A stretch of 64,000 bases of DNA from Dentipellis sp. KUC8613 (GCA_002286715.1 NSJX01000054.1:62001-126000); one strand, 5' to 3'. Counted from the first letter of the stretch, positions 34,490 to 46,786 are shown. Translations and numbers: made by a program. Notes: generated from the sequence alone by a model not told the origin.

Positions 34490-35169
34490 ATGCCCAACTC
34501 CTTCGGTTACCGCGCGCGGACGCGCCACATGTTCAAGAGGGGCTTCAAGGGTGCGTTGGACTTGTGTGTTTTGCAGAGCTAAAAGGCGGAGTGCTGACGG
34601 CCGCGCAGAGCACGGCGCCATCAAGCTCTCGACGTACCTCATCCCCTACCACGTCGGTGACATCGTCGACATCAAGGCGAACGCCGCGCAGCAAAAGGGC
34701 ATGCCCCACAAATTCTACCACGGGTGCGCCTTGATCTGAAGTTATAGGTTCTGTGCGAGCGGGACTGATGCTGGGATACGTGCAGCCGCACTGGTATTGT
34801 GTACAACGTGACGCCCCATGCTGTCGGTGTCATCGTGTACAAGGTCGTCGGCAACCGCTACCTCGAGAAGCGCGTCAACATCCGCGTGGAGCACATCAGG
34901 CACTCGAAGTGCAGGCAGGAGTTCTTGCAGCGGGTGAAGACCAACTCGGCCGCGCAGAAGGAGGCCAAGGCCAAGGGCGGTGCGTTTCTCCTTCCTCTCC
35001 AATTCGTCCCGTTTCTTGCGTGCTAAATGTTGACATCTTCGCCTCGTCTGCAGAGCACATCTCGACGAAGCGCTTCCCCGGCCGGCCCCGTGAGGCGCAC
35101 ACCGTCTCCGTCAGCGCGGACAACTTCCCCCAGACGATCGTCCCCGTCCCGTACGAGACCACCATCTAA
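34490..35169 (+). CDS. RPL21: 60S ribosomal protein eL21
   Basis: A large-subunit ribosomal protein of 161 residues. Exons: 34490-34550, 34609-34723, 34786-34979 and 35054-35169. MPNSFGYRARTRHMFKRGFK, the GDIVDIKANAAQQKGMPHK block, YNVTPHAVGV and RVNIRVEHIRHSK are diagnostic of eL21. The C-terminus ends PVPYETTI, as in other fungi. It pairs divergently with uS4. Confidence 0.97.
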
Positions 35170-35718
35170 AATGGGCGCTTTATGCGGCGGGTGTGGAGTG
35201 GCTCGTGCGATGCTGTTAGGTTCCCTCATGTCTTCTACTGTTATTCTCCGCTATGAACACATGCAAATGATTGAGCAGAGCATGACGATCACGTTGTAGC
35301 GATAGATCCATGGTATTGTGTGATTGCGAGGAAAGCAGAATGGCTGCTGTGTCTTTTATTTTTCTGAAGGTTTCTTATGCCTCCCTCGGCCATCGTTGTC
35401 CCGATATGATACCATGAACTACACCAGCATGCTATAAATCTGAAGCATTGGCGCGAGCAGGTAGGTTACATCCCCAACGAAGGCCATGGCAAACAAAATC
35501 TCATCGATATATAGCAGACGGCAACTCCGGGCCGGATCTAAATATCGGCAGTCGGGGAAACCTCAGGGGAGAGGTCACCACAAGGTACAACGGCGTCGGG
35601 GATCGTCATGGCTCACCAACCTCTCTCTCTTTCTCCCAGCATCTCCCCTTTGTGCACCAGGAGCGAGCGGAATACCGAAATCCTCCCCCTTTCGCGACTG
35701 TAGGCTCTCCGCTCGACG

Positions 35719-36529
35719 ATGGCGCCGCATAACGCACCTATAATGCCGGAGGAGACCCTCGCAGCAGCAGCAGCAGCAGCGGGAGACACCCACGACGCTA
35801 ACGCCGCAAGCGCACACCTGAGGCACCACGCCGCGAACGTAGATGCCAGAGCAGATGCAAACGGACAAGACCCCGCGCCCGCACCCACAGTCGAGCACCC
35901 CGCGCCATGCCTCATCGTCGTAATGGTACGCACGCGCCCCTCCTCCACCCACCCTTCTCCGACTAACCTATCCCGCACAGGGCGTATCCGGCAGCGGCAA
36001 GTCCACGCTCGGACACGCACTCGGCAAGGCGTACGGCCTGCCCTTCCTCGACGGCGACGACCTGCACCCGCCGGCGAACGTCGCGAAGATGAGCGCGGGC
36101 ACGCCGCTCACCGACGCGGACCGTGCGCCGTGGCTCGTGCGCATCCGCACGGAGGCGGAGCGCGTCGGCGGGCGTGGCGCGGTCGTCGCGTGCTCCGCGC
36201 TGCGACGCGCGTACCGCGATGTGCTAAGAGGCAAGCGCGGCGCGCTGGGGGAGATCGCTGGCGACACGGGCGAGCACGCGGAGGGCGAGGAGAAGAGGCT
36301 GCGGACGGTGTTTGTGCATCCGCATGGGACGCGGGAGAGCCTGGTGCGCCGCATGGAGAGCCGCACGGGCCATTTTATGAAGGCGTCGATGCTGGACTCG
36401 CAGCTTGCGGTGCTGGAGGATCCGGCGGAGGATGGGGAGGGCGATGTGGTGTGCGTTGGGCTGGATAATGCGCACCATGAGCAGTTGGATGAGGCGAAAG
36501 AGGGTCTGGCGAGATTGCTTGGGCTGTGA
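35719..36529 (+). CDS. gluconokinase
   Basis: Phosphorylates gluconate to 6-phosphogluconate, feeding the pentose phosphate pathway. Exons 35719-35925 and 35981-36529 give 251 residues. The intron falls just before the Walker A loop GVSGSGKST. Downstream are DGDDLHPPANVAKMSAGTPL, the substrate/nucleotide-binding block of this family, then RAPWL, ACSALRRAYRDVLR and the LID region. The N-terminal 65 residues are low in complexity (Ala run from GCA triplets, His/Ala/Pro) and are not part of the typical 170-200 residue enzyme. They may be an unstructured extension. Confidence 0.93.
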
Positions 36530-36640
36530 GGACGGCGGTCTAAGATCTAGAAGAGGAGAATTTACTATGACCATAGATGCGGCGCATTACCTAGAGGTGT
36601 AGTTACAGGCATGAGTGATAGATATACCATTATTGAAGGA

Positions 36641-36713
36641 CTTGCTTCAAAGCTTCAAGAGCTTCAAAGCGGTTGTAGTCGAGTTCAAGTTCAAACTTGA
36701 AGTACTTGAAGGC
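36641..36713. repeat. cluster of AGCTTCAA / TTCAAG direct and inverted repeats
   Basis: GCTTCAA occurs three times within 25 bp, then GTTCAAGTTCAAACTTGAAG forms overlapping inverted repeats. It lies between gluconokinase and the next start codon (ATG 36779) and could be a regulatory site. Confidence 0.5.
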
Positions 36714-36778
36714 TTATTATATGACATCAGCAAGTACTACGCGCGTCCTTCAACCTGACCTTGGTCTCTCCTCCCACC

Positions 36779-38064
36779 ATGGCCTCGCGGCGCTCGCGCT
36801 CAGGCTCAGAATCACCAGAGCGAACCCTGCCAGGGGGTGCAGAGCCCATCTCTGAATCCGATTACTTCCTCAAGAGCCCCGAATTTCGGGTCTGGCTGAA
36901 GGACGAGAAGCGCAAGGTACGTCGGTGGCAGCAGTCTCCTAAGGTCAGCGAGTTCGGTGTCTCATCCTAGACACGGGGCATGGTGGATGTGGTAGTACTT
37001 CGATGAGCTTTCAGGCGAGAAAGCGCGGAAGTGAGTGCGCCGTATCGTTCTTACCATACATACTTAACAATTCCGGCAGATACTTTCGCAAGTTCGTGAA
37101 GGTAAGCACCCCGCACTGCATCCCCCATAACCTGGACACAGATTGTCGTCCTACCGACAGGAATGGAACCGTGGAAGACTTCACAGTATGTCCCCCTTGC
37201 ATCTCACCAACACCCAAACCGCTCACCACCGCCTCACGTGTCCAGAATCGCTCTACGCAGGCGTCGACCCATCCTCACAAGCCGCAAACTCCCAGACCGC
37301 GTACAAATGGTCCTTCGCCTCAAAAGCCTCCAAGAAGGAGAAAGAAGCGCTCGACGCCGCCCGCGCACAAATCGGCGCCGCGACCTACGGGCCCGAGCGC
37401 CCCTCCGCCTCCGCGTCCACTTCCGCACCCAGCGGCAGCAGCAGCGGACGCGTGCTCGGCCCAACGCTGCCCTCGCGCGACGACCTGCTCCTCGCGCGCG
37501 AGTCCGTCGCCGAGTCCGCAGCGGCCGAGCGCAGCGCGGCGCGCAAGCGCGAGCGGCGCGAGGCGAAGGAGCGCGAGGAGGAGCTCGCGGGCCCGCGCGC
37601 GGTCGGGCGCGAGCGCATGCTCGAGAAGAAGCAGGAGCGGCGCGCGGGCGACCGTGCGTTCCGTGAGCGCGGGGACGACGGCTTTGTCGAAGCAGACGAG
37701 GGCACGCTGATGGGCGGGGGCGACAGCTTCAGGGAGCGGTGCGTGCGCGGGCTGCTTTTCGAGTGTGTTGGGTGTGGCTAATTGGGCGATCGGTGTGCGT
37801 TTTTGCGTGGGTGTGATGCGGCGATGCGATCTGAATTGGATTGCGTGTGTGGGTGGGTGGATGTTTGTTTGGCTGGGTTGGTGGGTGGGTTTGATTGACA
37901 GGATCGCCCGGAGAGATGCCGCGAGGAAGCGGTTCGAGGAGAAGCGGTCTGGGCCGCGGGAGGAGCGCACGGCGGCGCTGCAGGAGCGCGCGGCGGTTAT
38001 ACGGGAGAAGGATAAGGCTACGATGGATATGTTTATGCAGATGGCGAAGGAGAAATTTGGCTGA
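36779..38064 (+). CDS. SCI1-like nuclear protein
   Basis: A 291-residue protein resembling the conserved family that includes plant style cell-cycle inhibitor 1. Exons: 36779-36916, 36996-37030, 37080-37101, 37161-37185, 37246-37738 and 37902-38064. The small exons are fixed by frame and by family motifs: ISESDYFLKSPEFRVWLK, YFDELSGEKARKYFRKFVKEWNRG and LYAGV. The C-terminal half is a charged helix region (ERMLEKKQERR, DRAFRERGDDGF) with MGGGDSF and MDMFMQMAKEKFG. The role in fungi is unknown; nuclear localisation is inferred from basic stretches and the family. The last intron (163 bp) is G/T-rich. Confidence 0.82.
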
Positions 38065-38361
38065 GTGGTCGAGGCGGGGCTCGGGCCGCAGGGGTTCGGT
38101 CGCAGGTACGAGCTCACATGCAAACATACATAGGAACGGCTGGTTTATTTTGATTATTACTCCAGTGCTTGCTATATCCTACAGTGTTTTGTACAATGAC
38201 GATGACATGGCCCGTGGCGTATGCGACTTTCACCCTGCGAGACCCAATGAAAACAGATACACGGAACCCCGTGCTATTCAATCACATCCACGCGCTATCC
38301 TCGTAGTCCAACATTCTTGCCTGTACGATTCGCGTCAGCTTCAATTCAATACCAAGCGATA

Positions 38362-39300
38362 CTAGAATTGACGTACCTCGTCGCGGACGAACTCACACGC
38401 CCCCATGTTCGAATCCACGCCCTTCTCCCTGCGCACGCCGGAGAACAGCCGACGCCCCCACGCGCGCCTCTGCCGCGCGCCCGCATCGCGGGGCTTCCCC
38501 GCGGGGTAATCCCAGGCCCTATCTTCCGCGTCGAGCAGCTGCGCCTGGACAGGACAGAGATAGATGACCTCATTCAGCGCGCGGTCCGGGCAGACAAGGT
38601 GTACTGAGTACAGGCGGGCGTGACGTACCTCGCATGACGACGGCCGCACGGCGGGGAAACTAACACCAGAGTCTGCAGATCGATGCGCACTGGCGGCGCG
38701 GCGGAGGCCTAGGGACCAGGGCGCGGGCACGGAGAAACGCCTGCTATCGGTATCGGTATCGCGCGTCCATGCAAGGTTGTCGTCTTCCAGCCGGTCGTCG
38801 GGGGTCTGCTGACATGTGCGTCAGTGGGACGTCAGGCGAGGGCGAGAGTATAAAGCCTGCTTGCCTCGTCGCTGGACGCTTCGTCGTGGTCGACGCCCAC
38901 AGTGGGCTCGATGGCGAACTCGAGCTGCAGGGTAAGTGTCAGCACCGTGCTCTCCAGTTGGCGTGAAGTGCATACCAGGGTGCTGCACTCGGAGTCCGTC
39001 GGCGAGGGGAGCACGGCGGTGCGCCCGTCCCACTCGGAGTGCACAGACGGCTGCTGCAGGTGTCGGGGCGGCGTCAGTTCACTGTGCCGCCGTAGTAGGA
39101 ATGCACATGAATGACGCACCGACGACAGCGCCGCGCGCAATCTCATGCAGGCCATTGCGGTCGTGAGCGACTCGGACGTCTGTGGGCGGTTTCCGGAGAT
39201 GGAGCTGCAGGATGCCTGCATTGGCGCACACGCATTAGCAACGAGTGTGCCATGGTCCACCGTGACCGCGCGGTCGCCATGTACGCTCGACGCTCACCAT
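38362..39300 (-). CDS. unknown multi-exon protein
   Basis: A proposed 198-200 residue protein with exons 39298-39300 (the ATG alone), 39120-39215, 38976-39053, 38875-38934, 38629-38805 (or 38808) and 38362-38544. All joins are phase 0. The fourth intron would use a GC donor (GAG|GCAAGC). Recognisable pieces are SVHSEWDGRTAVLPSPTDSE, EFAIEPTVGVDHDE, TPDDRLEDDNLAW and a basic C-terminus. No known domain, signal peptide or membrane helix. The 5' end is the weakest part: the initiator exon of 3 bp could be replaced by upstream exons, since an open minus frame with ATG at 39789 exists. A real gene is likely from splice and frame agreement; the exact structure is not certain. Confidence 0.55.
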
Positions 39301-40589
39301 GCTTCAACAGTGTGGGGTTTGGTCTGGTGTTGTACGGTGCGGTGCGGGGTTGGGCGGTGAAGCTTGGAATTTGGAACTTGGGGCTTGGAGCTCGCAACGA
39401 TAATCGGTGATCTGTCGGGAGGCCCCAGGTGCAAATTCGGGCTAGCTGAGGGCCCCAGCTGCCCATCCGCGCTCATATACAGGCGCAGGGGAGCACGGGC
39501 CGGGCGCGCACGCGCACCTCCAGCTGCACCGGTGGCAGCCAGGTCACCGTCGTCGCGTGGCTCTCCCCATTCTGGCACAGGCAGGATGCGCGCTGGATCT
39601 GGGCACCTGGGCAGCTAGGAACAGTTCAACGCCCGCGAGCGGTACTGGCGCCGCGAAGCACGGGGCTGCGTCTGTGTCAGGAGATTCCTCGCCGGAATGC
39701 GCCTTGTGACGCTCGGGCCCGCGAGGTTTCTCCCTCACTGTTGGACGCACTGTGTCCGACACCAGGGGAGGGGAGGACGGGGTCGTCATGTGCCGGCGCA
39801 GTGGTAACTGGGCGTCCGAGGACGTGGAAAGCGCCGCTTGTGGTTGGCCCTGCTTAGTGGGACGGTAATAGAGTTGTTTGCCCGAGACTCTCTCGTAGAT
39901 TCGCGAGCGATGGGCGTGTTTCTCAGGCTGCGATGCCGCGACGATACGAGGATGGGCGTGCGAGTGGTCCTGAATACCGTGCGGCGCGGAGCACAGGTCG
40001 AGGGCGGTCGTGTGCGTAGAAATAGCACAGGGCCGTTAGGCCGCTGAATCTCTGACGTCGTTGTTCTTGGAGTGCGAAGGCGTAGCGCATGTCGTTGTCA
40101 GCGATGCGCCGAGGTTAGACCACGGTTATCTGCCCGAGCATGAGGAGTGTGTCGTGGTAAAGGAATGTGCTGCCTGAAACGGCCGTAAAGCTCGAGTTCA
40201 CCGAAACGGGCATCAGCGCGGAACCGACGATTGTGCGTTCGATTTGTTGTGCGGGGCAAACTCGAGGCCCAACCGATGGGAGGGGTCCTCGGAGAGAAGA
40301 GCTTCGATGTCAAGAGCTACAGTATATTCCTGGAACAGTGCGATAACAACCAAAAATACAGTGTCCGCAAAGAACTTACAGTACTCATACACAGTATCTT
40401 CGGACCACGAAAAGGTGTCTGCTGTACCACCCCATCCAGTCAGCTAAAATATAATGAGACCGTAAGCAGTACAATGCTTGAGACAACAAAATCGCGAGGA
40501 AGATCACTTCTCAAATTCATTTGCCCTACTCAAGTGCTCATCGACTGATGAACATCAACAAGTGGAGCAAAAGAAGACAAGAGGGATCC
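39301..40589. other. 1.3 kb stretch, no certain gene
   Basis: It may contain the 5' exons or leader of the gene at 38362-39300. Minus frames at 39294-39578 and 39544-39789 are open but carry no motif. Nothing else was recognised. Confidence 0.4.
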
Positions 40590-40778
40590 CCTGACGACAC
40601 AAGCCAATAGTGCAGCGGCGAGGTCATCGCGCCCCCGGGTTGCAAGCAGAGCCCAAGGAACAGAGGCGGCAAAAATTAGATAACCAATAATGGGGGCAGT
40701 GCCCCCATAATAGTGGTTAAACTATTAAGAACAGATACTACACTTGATCTAAGCCAAAAGGCCAGAGTGGTAAAGAAT
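40590..40778 (-). ncRNA. U2 spliceosomal snRNA
   Basis: About 189 nt. Near the 5' end is the stem I loop (GGCCTTTTGGCTTAGATC), then AAGTGTAGTATCTGTTCTT with the branch-site pairing sequence GTAGTA. Stem IIa (AATAG...CTATT) and stem IIb (ATGGGGGC...GCCCCCAT) follow, then the Sm site (TAATTTTTG) and two 3' hairpins. The last can close as GATGAC/GTCGTC around GCC...GGC. The 5' end was set at ATTCTTTACC by comparison with other fungal U2 RNAs, and the 3' end after the last hairpin; both may be off by a few bases. U2 pairs with the intron branch point in the spliceosome. Confidence 0.96.
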
Positions 40779-40797
40779 CCGGGATGTCCGCGCGCGG

Positions 40798-40808
40798 TAT
40801 TTATATGA
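40798..40808 (-). promoter_or_regulatory. TATA box of the U2 snRNA gene
   Basis: CATATAAATA on the minus strand lies about 22-28 bp upstream of the proposed U2 5' end. Confidence 0.65.
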
Positions 40809-42113
40809 GCGCGACAACGCACGGACCAGGTCTGTGTAGGGCAGGCGGGGCACGAGTCCCGGCGGGCCACCCGCTCAAACTATCAGATCTACTTACTTAC
40901 CAATTCCCCAAGTTATGCCATCTCAACGCGAAAAATCGAACGGACGTGTCTCTGTTAACTCCACGAGTTGCTGCTCATTACTGACAGTGTATTCGGTGGC
41001 GCCTGTGTCGCTTTCTAGAGTCCTCCCTACAGTGGATGCAGCCATCGACACCATTCGAAACAATCTGACAATTGAACGTACAGATCGATTCTGAATATGT
41101 AGTTCCTGAGTATCGACAGGCGGCACGGGGCTGCTCACGAATGTCAAGATGACGATTGTGTTGAGCGGGAATTCCACGCCCGCCTTCTGCTCATGTCTAA
41201 AACTCCGTTGCCCTCAAGTGCCACCATTGACCGGTCATTTCGTCTCAATTGAGGTATCTCCGTCTGCTGATACCTACCCGACTCATAGAAATTGACCGAC
41301 GTCGGAGAGCTGATCTCAAAAGCTCTTGCAAGCCGGAGATCCAAATGTCAACGAGACAATATCAAGCAAGCGTATCGGCGTGAATGGTACAAGAAATCCC
41401 AAGATGCTTCGAGCCTCCCAATCCCTTGTAAGTGGCGAACATTCGCGGCATTCGCATCAGGAGTGTTTCGCGCCTGCAGGACAGCTTTGGGTAAGGCTTG
41501 AACTCCATATGGTGAGCGGACTATGCGCCGTGCTTCGCATGATGTGTGAGTGCACTTCTCTGATCGATATGGCAGTTGCACGCGGAGTCAAAAGGCTCCT
41601 GGCAGATCCCAGCATCTTTTTGGGCGAAGGTGACGATCCTGGCAGGCCACCGTACAGCCTTCGATGTCTTTCTTCCCTCGAGTCAAGGAGGCTCGCTGTC
41701 CCATCTCTTCTCGCCCTGTCTCGTAACACCCAGGTTATCTTTTTGAGCTTAGATTCGACATATATGACCCCGGCATCACGTCAGACATTCAGGAGATCCG
41801 TCGCGGATGCAAGCAAGGGTACTCCGTTATTCGGTGGGCGTTTGCTACCCTGCCATCACGAACAGCCCCCGGAGGATCTCAAAGACGTGGAGGATCGATT
41901 CTGCTTCCGGAAGAAATTTGGTGGTACTTGGACATGTCGAACGCGTACTGATATCAGGCTTCTGTCGCAGAAATTTCTGGGGAGCAATTTAACGAGCCTC
42001 CAACGCAAGTGCGACGCAGCTTCATCGCCAGCCAGTCCTCACGCCCATTCCACTCCTTTCATACAACCTCTGTCCCTACGTCTACCACTCAAATCGCTGC
42101 ACACTAGTTCACC
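40809..42113. other. intergenic stretch with relic leader of the Ser/Thr-rich membrane protein family
   Basis: No gene in 40809-41800. From about 41870 to 42113 the plus strand aligns with the intron and 5' coding leader of the paralogue at 59374-61925 (shared GAGGATC...TTCTGCTT, ACGCGTACTGATATCAGGCTTCTG, AGCAAT..AACGAGCC, CCATTCCACTCCTT). An in-frame TAG replaces a TCG codon just before the shared Met at 42114. Confidence 0.6.
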
Positions 42114-42873
42114 ATGGCTTCCATTCTTTCGTCTCCTGAAGTTGTTACCCCTGTTTACCCTTCGTATCCCGTAGGCGACAATTGCATTCTTGTTCCGGGT
42201 GGACCGATTGGTCCCTCCATTGTTGCGACCAACCCCATCGTTATCAACGCAGTCGCATCTCCACCCTCTGCCTCTACAAGCGAGTGAGTCTCTCATACTG
42301 TCCCGCGTTCATCAGTCACCATGTACCCCGCATCTTATACCTTGGTCTAGCACAAAACAAAACAACAGCGCCTCGATCTCCCCGCTTCCCGACGACGTTC
42401 CCTCCGGCTCCGTCTCGGTCGTCGTCGGCACCGTCTCGACCGACGCGACCATCACCACGACCAACTGGCTGGGGTGCCCGACGACGTCCACGATTGAGAC
42501 GCTCACGACCAAGGCCCTCACGACTGAAACCCTCACGACCAAGACGCTCACGTACACCGAGAAGAGCATCTCTGTTATCAGCAGCGTGAGCACGGGCACT
42601 GTCACGGGCACTGGCAATCATGTCCTCCCGCTCGTGCTCGGCCCGCTGCTCGGCTCCCTCACTGTCTTCGCGCTCGCCGGCGCATGGCTCTGGTTCCGCC
42701 GCCGCCAGCGAGCGCGCATATTGCACCGCGTGCACCCGTTCACCCCGCCGCCGTTTCACCCGACGTCACAGGTGTGGACGCCGCCTCGCAAGCCCGACGT
42801 GGTGGAGGTGTATGCCGATGCTGGTTGGCGTGCGCAACTGTACGGTCGCTCGATATTGGATGATGAATTTTGA
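42114..42873 (+). CDS. Ser/Thr-rich one-pass membrane protein, paralogue 1
   Basis: A 230-residue protein with exons 42114-42283 and 42351-42873. An N-terminal Pro/Val/Ser region is followed by Thr-rich repeats (TIETLTTKALTTETLTTKTLT). A single helix follows (HVLPLVLGPLLGSLTVFALAGAWLWF), then an immediate Arg-rich stop-transfer (RRRQRAR) and a short cytoplasmic tail with the shared TSQV motif. No signal peptide precedes the ectodomain. The ATG aligns with Met codons at 55500 and 61580 in the paralogues; upstream coding leader is lost here because of a stop. Probably a cell-surface mucin-like sensor or structural protein, by analogy only. Confidence 0.78.
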
Positions 42874-43598
42874 CCGCGGTCGGGGCCGCTTCACGGTGCG
42901 CGGGCGTTGGACTGCTGTTCATGACGTACGATACGCTCTGGATGTTTCTTCTACTAGTATATCTCTCCGTTCCGACACGTCCGCACGGACTCTGGCTGCA
43001 GAGGACTCCCGAATCTCGCGCCGATATCTTGCGTATAGCACAAAATTCTCCGCCTGTTTCCCGTACGACGAGGATATTGTAATGGTTCTCTACGGTACTG
43101 GATACACTGGGCGGCAGCGCGGCTACGGGCGGACGGACATTTAGACTAGCTGGCCACCTCTTTCGAGTTCTCGGCCTTCTGGATATGACCAGTTCAAGAC
43201 AACCCTTTCTTCTGTTATTATATTTTACATCTCACGTTGTCACGCTCGGCGGGGGGTATCACATTTGTCCTTGGGTTTCACGAGCGAGCTTGAAGCAGCC
43301 GAGGCTTCACTCATCGTCTGTGCGTACACTATGTAAGTATTGCACCGAAGGGCATCCGGTGTCAGAAGTAGGCATGAGAACGGTATCGCAGTATCAACTT
43401 GAAGTGCATCAAAGTCCCCGCGTATTCCATCCTTCGGGGGTCGTCTTGAACCTGCAGGTCGTATCTACAACAAAAAATACAGCGCATGTGTTTTGGAGCC
43501 GAGTCTGACTCGCGTGTACAACCCGTCCCAATAATTTATTCTGTTCCCATACCTAATCCGTCGGGACTGCAGATAAGATCAACACATATACACAGCGG

Positions 43599-46175
43599 CT
43601 AACGCGAGCCGAACTCACCTGGAGGAATATCAATGTCGTTCAGATACCACGCACGGTCGCCCGTCATCGTTAGTTCATTGACCGTCTGCCCGTTGCCGAG
43701 CCACGCGAAGCGACCCGCAAGCGAACCACGATCCAGCGGTGTATAGTCGAAGTCTTCCCACCGGGGATTCGAGAGCGCGCGGACGGAGTGCAAACAGGAT
43801 CCTGGACGTGCTGATTAGTGGATCGGAATTCTATGTTGGAAAGAGACGAAGACACACCAGGCCAGAGGACAATCACGCGCCCGTCGTCATTCTTGTACCA
43901 GGAATGGCAATTGTCTGTGTAAACGGTCTTTCATGCGACTTTCCAGGTAAATCGCCGCATCGCTACCAATGAATCAACCTACGCACCTTCGGGAAGAAAT
44001 CCTTCATCCATTCGTTACATTCAGAGCTACGAGAACGGAAAGTTCAAACCCACATACCTCGACATACCGCGCCCAATCCCTCGTCGCCGCGCTCTTCGCC
44101 TCCATGCTCGCAATCCGCTCCCTCTGCATCTTCGCCGTCGCCGCGACGACATAGTCCACGACCTTCTCGAGCATCACGATGAGCGAGCCCGAGTTGACGC
44201 CCGCGTTCGGGCCGAGCCCCAGGAACATGTTCGGGAAGCCGTCGACGGCGAGCGAGAGGTATGCCTCGGCGTGTGAGGCCCAGCGCTTGGAGAGTGAGAT
44301 ACCATTGCGCCCGATGATGGGGAAGCGCTGGTCGTAGGAGGTGTCGAAGCCTGTGGCGCAGACGAGCACGTCGAGCGGCTGGGTGCGGCCGTCTTTGAGT
44401 GTGATGCCAGTGGGGGTGACGTGGTCGATGTGGGTGGTTTCAAACGTTACCTGCAGACATGTTGATCAGTAGAGGCAAGAACAATGCCAACGATGGCAGT
44501 ACGTACGTTATCCTCGCACAGCGCTTCGAGATATCCAGGTCCTGGCGTGATGCGACGACAGCATACAGCAAAACTGGGAATCACTGCTCACAGTACCGGT
44601 GTCACCATGGTCAGGGATGACAGAAATATAATATTTGATCTCACTGGACTCTGCAATCCACGGCTTCTTTGCGAGCTTCTGCCTCATGTTTTCCTTGAAC
44701 ACGCTTGCTGCGAGGGCCTGCATCTCTGAGCCGCGGAGACTGATGCTGAAGACAGACTATCGCAACTCGGTGAGTTTGGGTCAATCGTGAAGTGGATAGC
44801 ATTCATTGACGAACGTTCATGTCATGCTCGACTTCGTGCTTGAATCGATTGTAAAGTTCCGGGTCCTTAGCGAATGCCTCGCGTTCCGCCTCAGAGAACG
44901 TGACTGCAGAAAGGTCTATTATTCGTGGCTATTTAACTACGAGGGAAGGCACTTACAGTCCTGCGAGTTCACATCGCGCGACATGAGCTCTGAAAGCTTC
45001 TGGATCGCAAACGGCGCCGCAATCCATGTTTTCCCGCGCGCGAACTGCACAACCTGCTTCACCCTCGGCTGAAGGGAAGGCACGAGCTGGATGGACGACG
45101 AGCCCTGCCCCATTCGCATTCCCATCAGTCTCCGCACACTCGCGGCGGGTTGACACTCACCAGGCCAATAACGCCGACCGTCTTGTCCCCCCAGTCCTTC
45201 ACAGTTTCCTCCCATCCGCCCTCTGCCCGGTCCCAATTCCCACTATGCAGCAGCTTACCCTCGAAAGACCTAAGTCCAGGAATGTCGGGCCACGACCACC
45301 TGTTCAAAGGGCCTGTGCCCATGAACAGAACGTCTGCCGTGTCCTCAAACTCTTCAAACTCTCCTTCCTGCGGCGTGCCATTACTAGGTCTAGTGCTGTG
45401 TACGTTCGTGCCCAGATTCGGCATACCGTTGGGCGGAACACGCGGCCGGCGGAGACGAAGATGCCAGCGCGATTTGCTCTCGTCCCATTGCGCGTGTATG
45501 AGCTCCGTCCGTAGTTGGATGTATTTCATGAGCTTGTACTTTTCTACTATTCCTTTGATGTAGGCGAGGATCTCTGGGCCGGGGACGTAGAATGAGGACC
45601 AGTTTGTCTTCGATGACATTGTGAGCAGTTTATAGAGACTGAAGACATGGACTGCGACTCACGTTTGGCTCGAAGGTCAGTTGATACTAGAGTGAACGGT
45701 CATATTGTGAGTTTGTTTTGTGGCGAATCGAAGACAATGCTCACACAGTGAGAAGGGACATCGCAGGCCAAGCCCTGATGAACTCGCAGTAAACAAATGA
45801 AGGAACATATACCATCTGCATATGCATGCGAGAACACCTACCGGGTACCGGTTCACCCACCACGTCCCTCCGACCTCCTCCTCCTTCTCATAGATAGTCA
45901 AGTCCAAGTTTGGAATCCTCTGCGCAAACCTGGCCCGCAGGCAGTCCAATTCGATCCAGTAAAGCCATAAGCAAACAGGTGGAGACGCACCGAATACCAG
46001 CAACCACACCCGTGTATCCCGCTCCGATGCACACGACCTTCATCCGTCTATAATCGTCAATAGCAAAGTCACCTATTGGGGCGCTAAAAGCTTCCGCTCC
46101 ATGGCCATTGGTGCCGTTAGCAGAAGCAGGCTTCGCGCCCGATTCGGACTCGCCCAAGCGGGACGGCACTGGCAT
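43599..46175 (-). CDS. Baeyer-Villiger/FMO-type flavin monooxygenase, copy 1
   Basis: A FAD- and NADPH-dependent monooxygenase of roughly 600 residues with about ten introns. The N-terminal FAD Rossmann motif is GAGYTG (in KVVCIGAGYTGVVAG), followed by TIYEKEEEVGGTWW-NRYPG. The BVMO fingerprint FxGxxxHxxxW(P/D) reads FEGKLLHSGNWD. The second nucleotide-binding site, joined across an intron, is GVIGL|GSSS. The C-terminal VLVCATGFDTSY closes the FAD domain. The last exon ends in GDRAWYLNDIDIPPGEFGSR. It could oxidise ketones, aldehydes or terpenoids; the substrate cannot be told. Tandem paralogue of the gene at 46787-49733, with the same intron positions where compared. Confidence 0.88.
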
Positions 46176-46786
46176 TAGGATAGGATAGGATGTGATGCGG
46201 GGGAGAGGGAGATAAGTGCAGTACGTAGCCAGCTGGCACAGTCGTTATCGCCCGCCATGCAATTATAGTCCTCGTCTATCTCGCACTCGAGTCCGCGCTA
46301 TCAATACACCAATACGCTGTCACATAGATACAGGTGCCCATCCTGCCGAAGACCTGAGGGCACATGACTGGTTTGTGCGGGAGCAGTGCGGTGTGAACAG
46401 AGTGCCTCTTAATGGTTTCGCAACATGCGCCACGCACCACGCACCGATGTCTGCGCCCAGGTCTCTTCTGTCGGTGGCATACCGCTTACCGCCGCAGCCG
46501 CGACATACTGGGATAGCAGCAATGCCCGGGCCCGTCTGGAGATGACCAAGTCAATAGAATTGGAACAGACGGCGCTATGGGCTTGTCAGTGTTGACCATA
46601 ACCAGACACGCACGTCCATAACTGTAGAACCGCGAATGGAGAGGCGCTGTCTATACGGGACATTGTCCGATGCCAGAATGAAACGTCCCATTACACGTCC
46701 AGTCAAATAAGCTTTGTTGCTCCGCATATATCACAGCGCTTGAGATCAATGTATCAATTCGCAGGAACTGCACACAATGTGCACGG

